Assembly: GCA_023245975.1 (NCBI GenBank)
Contig: JAHFJF010000008.1
Coordinates: 1-16,122, forward strand
Origin: an archaeon
GTDB lineage: Archaea; Nanobdellota; Nanobdellia; SCGC-AAA011-G17; GW2011-AR17
Direction: 5' to 3'
DNA length: 16,122 nucleotides
Shown: piece by piece, positions 6,633-12,402 of the stretch
Position numbering within the stretch: the stretch's first letter is position 1
Layout: the number at the start of each line of letters is the position of its first letter
The notes under the pieces: generated by a model
Seen by the model: only the letters and a program-made list of their open reading frames with translations
Databases searched by the model: none
What the model was told of the DNA's origin: nothing
Made by a program: the position numbers and the translations under genes

Positions 6633-7696
6633 AATTCAACCCCAAACTTTCCTTCTGAAACATCGATTCCATTTGGTTTTAATTTAGTTGCAATTTCCTG
6701 CCAGCTTATCTTTTTAGACCTGGCTAGCTTTATAGCCTCCATTATCTCTTTTATCTTATGATAATGCGAATATATTAAATCACCTTTCTTCTTGTCTTCG
6801 ATTAATGATCTTTCTGCAGATTCCAGCTGTTCTTTTTGCATTTTTAGTATATTTGTTAATTGGCTTAATTTTTTATTGTAAGATGTTTCTTTTTCTTGAA
6901 GATCTTCATGCTCGATGTATTTTCCGTAATATTCATCCAATGCATCATTGAAAGAATTTATTCTACCTGAGAATAAAAATGCATCATCTTCCTTTAATGA
7001 AGGGTAGGCAGCTGCGAGCATTTCTTTTAATTTGATTGATAGCCTATAAACCTCTTCTGCGCCCAATGATTTTGAATCCTTGTCTAAATCTGCTTCTTTG
7101 CAAAGATATTCTGAGTATTTCCCGCCCAAAGATAATTCAATTGCCAAGAATTTAACAAGACTGCTACGCTCCATATCTTTTATTGCATTTGAAAGCCCTT
7201 CTTCAGTTATATCTAATGGGTTAAGACTTTTAGATGGCGGGTAAACATATGGCTGGTTAGGCAGCAATTTCCTGTCCCTCCATTTCTGGTATTCCAAAGC
7301 TGATATTATCTTATAATCAGGATGGCAAAGGATTAAAGTGCCGTTTGGCAGGAATTCAGCTATCAAGATGTAAGAGCCCTCTTTTGATTTAAACTTCAAT
7401 TCAACAATCCTCTCAAAATCTTTCTGTGTTATTGATTCTATTCTTGTGTTCGTAAGCCGCTTCCTCAATAATTTAGAAAAACCTAGCTGCGCATCAGGAT
7501 TGGGGCGCTTTTTAGTTGTTAGGTAAATCGCCAAGCCAGGAATTATCCTCAATAATCTCTTTCCCAAGCCAGTCTTATGAAAATCTATTACAATCTCCTT
7601 GTCATCAGGCTGATAGACCTTGCTTACCTTGCCGCCTAGCAAAACCTGCAATTCCCTTACAATGTGATATATTTCTAAAGATACCAGCTGCTTCAT
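6629..7696 (-). CDS. short NFACT (NEMF/Rqc2/RqcH-like) protein lacking NFACT-R
   Basis: A 355-aa protein of the NFACT family, which binds stalled large subunits and peptidyl-tRNA in ribosome quality control. NFACT-N covers about 1-160 (MKQLVSLEIYHIVREL, LPNGTLIL); the tRNA-binding Asp-Arg pair of the family appears as FERIVEL (Glu95-Arg96). A helix-hairpin-helix region (about 165-235) includes LSLGGKYSEYLC, followed by the typical SFNDALDEYY (248-257) and a coiled coil (about 262-330). The protein then ends IDVSEGKFGVEL. Archaeal NFACTs usually continue about 250-300 residues through a second coiled-coil half and the NFACT-R (DUF814) domain. The stop overlaps the next start in ATGA, so this is a real end rather than a frameshift. 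It leads the operon and has a TATA box 28 nt upstream. Confidence 0.9.
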   Translation of the reverse strand: MKQLVSLEIYHIVRELQVLLGGKVSKVYQPDDKEIVIDFHKTGLGKRLLRIIPGLAIYLTTKKRPNPDAQLGFSKLLRKRLTNTRIESITQKDFERIVELKFKSKEGSYILIAEFLPNGTLILCHPDYKIISALEYQKWRDRKLLPNQPYVYPPSKSLNPLDITEEGLSNAIKDMERSSLVKFLAIELSLGGKYSEYLCKEADLDKDSKSLGAEEVYRLSIKLKEMLAAAYPSLKEDDAFLFSGRINSFNDALDEYYGKYIEHEDLQEKETSYNKKLSQLTNILKMQKEQLESAERSLIEDKKKGDLIYSHYHKIKEIMEAIKLARSKKISWQEIATKLKPNGIDVSEGKFGVEL

Positions 7697-7719
7697 AAAA
7701 GAATAAAATAAAGAAGTAG

Positions 7720-7728
7720 TATATAAAA
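7720..7728 (-). promoter_or_regulatory. TATA box of the NFACT-NOP2-NIP7 operon
   Basis: Minus-strand TTTTATATA is centred 28 nt upstream of the ATG at 7696, indicating a leaderless first gene. Confidence 0.6.
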
Positions 7729-7735
7729 CAATAAG

Positions 7736-7742
7736 AAAAAAA
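7736..7742 (-). terminator. oligo-T tract after the pilin-like gene
   Basis: Seven consecutive T on the minus strand directly follow the TGA at 7743-7745, fitting archaeal factor-independent oligo-T termination. There is no hairpin. It also separates this gene from the NFACT operon promoter just downstream. Confidence 0.45.
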
Positions 7743-8285
7743 TCAGGCTCTTACCCTTACCGTGAAGGGGAACCTTTTTCCATCACCACAGCCGTCTGCG
7801 GTGCACTGAAGCTGTATCTTGAACCGATAAGAGCCGGGAACAGCATCTGAAGGAATATCCAATGATAGCAACTCCTCTGAATTGTCGCCAACACCCAAAG
7901 AACCTAAATCCCCGCCGTCCAGCATCCAATCAACTTTTGTTATGCCTGTGGGGGCTGATTCCAAGTCAATCTTATATTTGAAATCACCTTGTGTTGTCCC
8001 TATATTCCTGAAACCAATTGCAAAGTCTTCCGACTCCCCCTGCTTTATAGAAATAGAATTGGTAACCAATGCAACAGGGTCCTCACTTTCGCCAAACAAT
8101 TCCCTTAATTGCTTCTTTGTGGCTTCATCAACAGATTTCTGCTGCTGTGTTATGCCTGAAAAAGTAGTATATACAAACCTTAAGCCTAATGTCAATAAAG
8201 TTATTCCGATAACAACAACGATGATAGTCTGCATAGACATCTCAATCGCACCTTTTTTATGTATCCTTACAGGATGAGTATTCAT
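7743..8285 (-). CDS. pilin-like surface protein with class III-type leader
   Basis: A 180-aa protein with a short basic leader ending HKKG, then AIEMSMQTIIVVVIGITLLT, a hydrophobic helix of about 25 residues. This is the archaeal type IV pilin/archaellin-like arrangement in which the leader is cleaved near the KKG|A site by a prepilin peptidase and the helix packs in a filament or anchors the protein. The remainder (about 65-180) looks like an Ig-like beta-sandwich: ISIKQGESEDFAIGFRNIG and PSDAVPGSYRFKIQLQC, with two cysteines near the end (CTADGC) that may pair. Glu lies at +3 from the cleavage point, not the bacterial +5. It has GAGGTGA four bases before the ATG, a strong Shine-Dalgarno site. 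Single-gene unit, ended by a T tract. Confidence 0.8.
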   Translation of the reverse strand: MNTHPVRIHKKGAIEMSMQTIIVVVIGITLLTLGLRFVYTTFSGITQQQKSVDEATKKQLRELFGESEDPVALVTNSISIKQGESEDFAIGFRNIGTTQGDFKYKIDLESAPTGITKVDWMLDGGDLGSLGVGDNSEELLSLDIPSDAVPGSYRFKIQLQCTADGCGDGKRFPFTVRVRA

Positions 8286-8342
8286 TCAATCACCTCTTTT
8301 TAATTGTGTTAATTACATATTTAAGCCTTTTGTTGCCAAAGC

Positions 8343-8350
8343 TTTAAATA
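8343..8350 (+). promoter_or_regulatory. TATA box of the 141-aa gene, possibly bidirectional
   Basis: TTTAAATA is centred about 28 nt before the ATG at 8375. On the minus strand the same bases could drive the pilin-like gene with a short leader; a second minus box, TTAAATATG, lies at 8317-8325. Confidence 0.55.
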
Positions 8351-8374
8351 ATAGATATTTTCCACAGGAATACC

Positions 8375-8800
8375 ATGAGAAACTGGAACAGGCTACTAAA
8401 GGCAGCAAAATATCTTTATAGAAGTTCTCTAGCTGATGCGCTTGAGCAAAATAAATCTGAGAATTGGAAAAAAATTAATCCTGAAGACAAGGTAGAGTAT
8501 GCAAATTACTGCTCTGGACCTGTAGAAAAATATAGGACAGTAACTGAAAGATACATTACCAGAATAAATGATTTATCAATAATTATTGACAAGACTTGCA
8601 GATTTGAAAGAAAAGGCGCATACACAAGGCAAGAAATAGGAAGGACATACTCATTGGGGATATTTGATAATATACATAATAGGTTAGTCAAAACATATTC
8701 CGGAGAGGAAGCAAAAGAAACATATGATTCAATTGAAAACATGTTAATCAATGCTGAACTAAAGCTTAGGCCTAGAAGCTTAATTGATTCTGATAGTTAA
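8375..8800 (+). CDS. uncharacterised helical protein
   Basis: A 141-aa protein, family not recognised. No signal peptide or membrane segment. It appears mostly alpha-helical and charged: MRNWNRLLKAAKYLYRSSL, EKYRTVTERYITRINDLSII, and a second half with ARG/LYS-rich FERKGAYTRQEIGRTY. Two cysteines (in NYCSG and KTCRF) are too far apart for a zinc knuckle. The start is fixed by a TATA box 28 nt upstream. It sits between the divergent pilin-like gene and the convergent tRNA-Phe, so it is monocistronic. Codon use and AT content resemble the neighbours. Confidence 0.7.
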   Translation: MRNWNRLLKAAKYLYRSSLADALEQNKSENWKKINPEDKVEYANYCSGPVEKYRTVTERYITRINDLSIIIDKTCRFERKGAYTRQEIGRTYSLGIFDNIHNRLVKTYSGEEAKETYDSIENMLINAELKLRPRSLIDSDS

Positions 8801-8824
8801 GCCACCAAAATTTTAAAAGATTTA

Positions 8825-8898
8825 TGGGCCGGGGGGGGTTTGAACCCCCGACACCACGGTCTTCAGCCGTGTGCTCTCCCAGGCTGAGCTACCAGCCC
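8825..8898 (-). tRNA. tRNA-Phe (GAA)
   Basis: On the minus strand, acceptor GGGCTGG pairs with CCGGCCC (one T:G), discriminator A at 8825. The D arm is GCTC/GAGC, the anticodon stem CACGG/CCGTG with loop CTGAAGA (anticodon GAA, G37 as expected for wyosine-type modification), and the T arm GGGGG-TTCAAAC-CCCCC. No intron, no encoded CCA. The T stem plus acceptor creates an eight-base homopolymer (8831-8838). A TATA-like TTTTAAATA lies about 34 nt upstream at 8928-8936. Confidence 0.96.
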
Positions 8899-8927
8899 AT
8901 TCTGGAAACGTAATGACAAACAAGCCT

Positions 8928-8936
8928 ATTTAAAAC
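8928..8936 (-). promoter_or_regulatory. TATA box for tRNA-Phe
   Basis: Minus-strand TTTTAAATA is centred 34 nt from the mature 5' end, leaving room for a short leader removed by RNase P. Confidence 0.45.
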
Positions 8937-8983
8937 TTTCTAATCAAAATTTTATTTTTCATAATGAAAAATTTAAAGCAAAG

Positions 8984-8993
8984 CTTATAAATA
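8984..8993 (+). promoter_or_regulatory. TATA box of the SWIM-like gene
   Basis: CTTATAAATA is centred about 28 nt before the ATG at 9016. Confidence 0.6.
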
Positions 8994-9015
8994 AATTGAG
9001 GATAACAACCAAAAG

Positions 9016-9954
9016 ATGTCAAAAGCAAATTATTTCGAACTGCCCAATACTGTAAATGAAGTATTGAAAGGAAAAAATGTAAAAGAGGCATATGCAAGAG
9101 ATAATCTTGTAGCGCTTGTGGACAATCTGGCAGAAAATGAAGCATTATTAATCAAAGGCAAGCTAATACCGGACAGGTTCTCGAATGCAAAGAAATTTTT
9201 TAGGTACGGAGATGAACTTTCGCTTAGAATTCCAAAGTCAAAATTAGAAGCAATAAGAAGAAGACTAAGGCCATCAATGCTGCTAATAGATGCATTTTCA
9301 AAAATACCAGAACAGCCAATTGCAGCAGTTTCATTCTTTTCACTCTATGACTTCTCAACATTGCACAGGTATACAATAGACGATGTAATCCAGGGCGTTA
9401 AAATATACGGCTATTCAACACGATTCGCAGAGATTGAGATTGCAGAAGACAAGGAATTTGCAAAGACAAAGGAAATGGGGTCAAATATTGTTGTTGGCGT
9501 GCCATCAAGGACAGAAAAAAAGCCAAGGCGGGAATTCACAATGCAGCATATCCCGATGGTAGACAACCACAACAAATACCTTTTATGGTCAGTGGTTGAA
9601 GGCAACTGCTTCTGCGAGGACAAGAGGTATGAAACTAGCTTAAAACCAAAGACTCCAGGCCATCACCCAGTAAATTACTGCCCACATGAAGTGGCGGCAT
9701 ACATTGCAATAGCAGCAAGGCAGCGAAGGAAGGGAAATAATGTTACTGCTGAAGTGATGCCATTTCCAAAAGTTTCGCCAAGGCTTGCAAATTTCTGGAA
9801 AAAGCTTACTACAAGAGTAATGATTGAGCCAGATCGGAAGAGAGTCCTTAATAAGGCAGAGAGGAACATACTTCTTGCAGATTTTGTAAAAGAATATGGC
9901 GCAAAGGAAGCTATGTTTTCACGTAATGCCCAATATTCAGACTATCGATGGTAA
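9016..9954 (+). CDS. SWIM-like CxCxnCxH zinc-binding protein
   Basis: A 312-aa soluble protein of unknown function. Its clearest feature is GNCFC (Cys198, Cys200) followed 22 residues later by YCPHEVAAYIAIA (Cys222, His224), the C-x-C-x(n)-C-x-H pattern of SWIM zinc fingers, where the hydrophobic-Ala segment after the last His is also typical. SWIM domains bind DNA or proteins. The N-terminal 195 residues are mixed alpha/beta without a motif I know; a PSRTEKKPRREF segment (163-174) is basic. The C-terminal 60 residues are basic and helical (RKRVLNKAERNILLADFVKEYG). The start is set by a TATA box 28 nt upstream. The spacer in the finger is long, so I hold the SWIM call as moderate. Confidence 0.75.
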   Translation: MSKANYFELPNTVNEVLKGKNVKEAYARDNLVALVDNLAENEALLIKGKLIPDRFSNAKKFFRYGDELSLRIPKSKLEAIRRRLRPSMLLIDAFSKIPEQPIAAVSFFSLYDFSTLHRYTIDDVIQGVKIYGYSTRFAEIEIAEDKEFAKTKEMGSNIVVGVPSRTEKKPRREFTMQHIPMVDNHNKYLLWSVVEGNCFCEDKRYETSLKPKTPGHHPVNYCPHEVAAYIAIAARQRRKGNNVTAEVMPFPKVSPRLANFWKKLTTRVMIEPDRKRVLNKAERNILLADFVKEYGAKEAMFSRNAQYSDYRW

Positions 9955-9955
9955 A

Positions 9956-9964
9956 TTTTAAATA
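9956..9964 (+). promoter_or_regulatory. TATA box of the membrane protein gene
   Basis: TTTTAAATA begins 2 nt after the stop codon of the SWIM-like gene and is centred 26 nt before the ATG at 9986, giving the gene its own leaderless promoter despite the 31-nt gap. Confidence 0.6.
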
Positions 9965-9985
9965 GCTTCTAATCTGCTTAATTTC

Positions 9986-10777
9986 ATGGATTATTATTCT
10001 ATAACAAAAAAATCCTCATTAGACTTAATTAAATGGCCAAAACTTTTCCTGCCGAACATAGCTTATTTCCTGATACAATTAATATCAACAACATTACTGT
10101 TGGTCTCGCCTGCAATAAAAGGACTATCTGATTTCAAGAATTTAGAGCAAAGCATCAGGGACGAGATTGCAAGGCAATTAACTGGACAAACATTATTGCA
10201 GGTTGCCGCATCATTCATAATCTTTGCATTATTCTCTTTTTTCCTTAGCGTTGGCGTTGAAGCATTGAAATTTAACATGATGGCGCAGGCAGTAACTGAG
10301 AATAAATGCTCTTTGAGAAAAGCATGGAAAGAAAGGCTTAAGAATTATATAAAATTGGGATTGCTTAAGTTGCTGATATATATTATGCTCATAGCAATGG
10401 CAGCGATAGTAGCCTCCCCGCTAATAACCTTTGAAGCATCCAAATTCAAATATTTCGGATTATTAGTTGCCATATTTGCAGCATTGCTTATACGAATAGC
10501 AATAATATTCTCGTTCTCTTACATGTTCCTGAAAAAAGAAGGACCAATGCATGCCTTCGGAAATTCCATATTGCATTTAATAAGGCACCCATTGCATTCA
10601 ATTGGATCTTGGGCTGTGTTAACTGGCTTTGAAATAATCAGCGCAATCTTAGGCTTGACAATGTATTATCTAATCGGCGGCGCAATGGGAACTTTTATGG
10701 TTTCAATTCTCTATATCTTGTACAAAGTGTGGTCAGAAATGTTCCTTTTTGAATCGCTTAATGCATTCAGACAGTAA
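9986..10777 (+). CDS. polytopic membrane protein, about six helices
   Basis: A 263-aa integral membrane protein. Hydrophobic helices are visible at about 20-42, 69-91, 122-146, 155-182, 206-230 and 231-250, with a short amphipathic N-terminus (SITKKSSLDLIKWPK). The pattern of an N-terminal helix, a charged loop (EQSIRDEIARQL) and paired helices around RKAWKERLKNYIKLG resembles the DUF7544/GDPD-type membrane-domain proteins common in archaea, but no catalytic motif is visible and no function should be inferred. It has its own promoter and overlaps the convergent RNase Z gene by 11 nt at their 3' ends. Confidence 0.8.
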   Translation: MDYYSITKKSSLDLIKWPKLFLPNIAYFLIQLISTTLLLVSPAIKGLSDFKNLEQSIRDEIARQLTGQTLLQVAASFIIFALFSFFLSVGVEALKFNMMAQAVTENKCSLRKAWKERLKNYIKLGLLKLLIYIMLIAMAAIVASPLITFEASKFKYFGLLVAIFAALLIRIAIIFSFSYMFLKKEGPMHAFGNSILHLIRHPLHSIGSWAVLTGFEIISAILGLTMYYLIGGAMGTFMVSILYILYKVWSEMFLFESLNAFRQ

Positions 10778-11660
10778 CTTTCATCAAGTCTTTAGCGCAA
10801 GAAACATTCTTGAAAATTTTAGAAGCATCCTTCTTGAATCCTAAAACTGACTTGTAACGCTGGCTGAAATGCGTTAACATGAGCCTTTTAGCATTTGCCT
10901 TCTTTGCCATCTCTGCTGCCTGTACTGAAGTCATGTGCATATGCCCGGCTGCCTTCTCTTCCATGTCTTTTGCATATGTTGATTCACAAATGAATAAATC
11001 TGAATCTTTTGCGATATCAATTATATTATCATTTACGATTGTATCAGTAACTAAAGCTAGTTTCTTGCCTTTTCTCAAAAATGTTGCATCAGAAGCCTTT
11101 ATTGCATGGCCTTTCCATTTTATGTCCTTGCCCTGCTGTAAATCTTTAAGAATTGGATCCCTTGTTAAACCGAACTGCTTCAAGTAATCAACGTTAATCT
11201 TTCTTTTATCTTCTTGCTTTATAGAATAAGCGTAACACTTAACAGAATGCTTCATTGGCATTGCCTCAAAAGATAAATCTGCAGTGTTCAAGAAATTCCT
11301 TTCTTTTATCTCGTGAATCTTGATTTGCATGTCGCCTTTCTGCAAAGCGAAAGAATGCCACATCCTGTCAAAGAACTGGCCTGTGCCGTCTGGGCAATAT
11401 ATCTCTATAGTGCCATGATAGTCATTTGCCATCATTGACTGCAATAATCCCGGCAAACCTAATACATGGTCTCCATGCCAGTGGGTTATCAGTATCCTTG
11501 TGATTTTTGTTGCGGAAATTCCAGCAAACCTCAACTGCCTTTGTGTTCCTTCACCACAATCTATCAGGATAGTTTCCTCATTATGCAAAACCAAATACCC
11601 GGAATGGTTCCTTTCCCTTGTAGGTACCATCGCGCCTGTTCCTAAGAATAGTACTTCCAT
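10767..11660 (-). CDS. rnz: ribonuclease Z (tRNA 3'-processing endonuclease)
   Basis: Metallo-beta-lactamase nuclease that removes 3' trailers from tRNA precursors, leaving the discriminator for CCA addition; both tRNAs here lack encoded CCA. It is 297 aa, the short homodimeric form. Metal ligands are HWHGDH (60-65), MKHSV (His138), LVTDT (Asp206) and LTHFSQRY (His264), with GHMHMTS (240-244) covering the usual GHxT element. The segment about 145-200 corresponds to the flexible tRNA-gripping arm; it lacks the Gly-Pro motif of some family members. The ATG is 27 nt from a TATA element shared with the divergent endA. The 3' end overlaps the convergent membrane protein gene. Confidence 0.96.
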   Translation of the reverse strand: MEVLFLGTGAMVPTRERNHSGYLVLHNEETILIDCGEGTQRQLRFAGISATKITRILITHWHGDHVLGLPGLLQSMMANDYHGTIEIYCPDGTGQFFDRMWHSFALQKGDMQIKIHEIKERNFLNTADLSFEAMPMKHSVKCYAYSIKQEDKRKINVDYLKQFGLTRDPILKDLQQGKDIKWKGHAIKASDATFLRKGKKLALVTDTIVNDNIIDIAKDSDLFICESTYAKDMEEKAAGHMHMTSVQAAEMAKKANAKRLMLTHFSQRYKSVLGFKKDASKIFKNVSCAKDLMKVTV

Positions 11661-11683
11661 ATAATGATAAACTAAAAGAAAGC

Positions 11684-11690
11684 TTTATAT
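11684..11690. promoter_or_regulatory. single TATA element between rnz and endA, bidirectional
   Basis: TTTATAT read as plus (ATATAAA on minus) is centred at 11687, 27 nt from the rnz ATG and 29 nt from the endA ATG. Purine-rich BRE-like stretches flank it on both sides: GAAAGC before the plus box and AAAAGG before the minus box. No second TATA of equal quality lies in the 55-nt gap. Confidence 0.6.
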
Positions 11691-11715
11691 CCTTTTCTGA
11701 ACATTTTAAGGCAAA

Positions 11716-12258
11716 ATGGTAGAAGAAGCCAAAGGGGAAATTATACTTGGGGAATTCCAGAATTCAAGAGTAATTGCAGTAGATTCCAATCTAACAAGGG
11801 AAATGCATGACAAGTCAAGATATGGTGAGCCGTTCGGACATAAGAAGTTTCAGTATTCACTGCATGAAGCACTATACTTAATCGAAAAAGAAAAAATGGA
11901 AGTCTACGATGGCAAGAAGAGGCTTAACTTTGACGCATTCAACAAGAAAGCAAAGAAATTTGAGCCTAATTTCCTGATAAGGCATGCTGTATTCAGGGAT
12001 TTGAGGAATAGGGGATACATTGTCAAGACTGCATTGAAGTTCGGGGCAGATTTCAGGGTATATGACAGGGGAGTTAAACCTGGTGATGACCATGCAAAAT
12101 GGGTTGTATTTACAGTGCCTGAGGGTGATACATTAACATGGTACGAATTTGCTGCCAAGAACAGAGTTGCCCATTCAACAAGGAAAAGATTGCTATTGGC
12201 AATAGTAGATGATGAAAGCGAAGTTACTTTCTATGAAGTAAATTGGGTTAGGCCATAA
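11716..12258 (+). CDS. endA: tRNA-splicing endonuclease, homotetramer type
   Basis: Excises introns at bulge-helix-bulge motifs in archaeal pre-tRNAs. It is 180 aa, the alpha4 length seen in Methanocaldococcus. The catalytic triad is present: Tyr116 in ADFRVYDRGVKPGDDHAKW, His126 in the same segment, and Lys157 in STRKRLLLAIVDDE. The N-terminal domain (about 1-85) has YSLHEALYLIEKEKMEV. The C-terminal domain ends VTFYEVNWVRP, the strand used in dimerisation. The start is set by the shared TATA element 29 nt upstream. Neither tRNA gene in this window has an intron, so its substrates lie elsewhere. Confidence 0.97.
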   Translation: MVEEAKGEIILGEFQNSRVIAVDSNLTREMHDKSRYGEPFGHKKFQYSLHEALYLIEKEKMEVYDGKKRLNFDAFNKKAKKFEPNFLIRHAVFRDLRNRGYIVKTALKFGADFRVYDRGVKPGDDHAKWVVFTVPEGDTLTWYEFAAKNRVAHSTRKRLLLAIVDDESEVTFYEVNWVRP

Positions 12259-12309
12259 GAACATAAACTAAGTACAATTCTCATACTAATTATTACAATA
12301 GGTGAATTA

Positions 12310-12402
12310 ATGAAAAAGCAAGAAAGGCGACCGCGATTTTACTCTGATATAGAATTGTGGCCTGCTCAAAACAGATTTCTGAGCCATCCTAGGAATTTTT
12401 GA
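12310..12402 (+). CDS. candidate 30-aa small ORF
   Basis: Encodes MKKQERRPRFYSDIELWP and then 12 more residues, ending TGA; too short for usual gene calling. The support is its ribosome-binding site: AGGTGA sits four bases before the ATG, the same GGTGA-N4-ATG arrangement as the pilin-like and NIP7-like genes. It is 51 nt downstream of endA and could be co-transcribed. Its last 37 bases overlap the 3' end of the convergent secreted-protein gene. The product is basic and has no recognised family. The rest of the 12259-12365 gap holds nothing else I can support. Confidence 0.4.
   Translation: MKKQERRPRFYSDIELWPAQNRFLSHPRNF

Noticed and set aside
7882..8277. 131-codon plus-strand open frame opposite the pilin-like gene
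   Set aside because: Antisense to a gene with a clear KKG leader and Shine-Dalgarno site; Ser/Pro-rich translation typical of shadow frames.
10879..11187. 102-codon plus-strand open frame opposite RNase Z
   Set aside because: Antisense shadow of a well-conserved enzyme.
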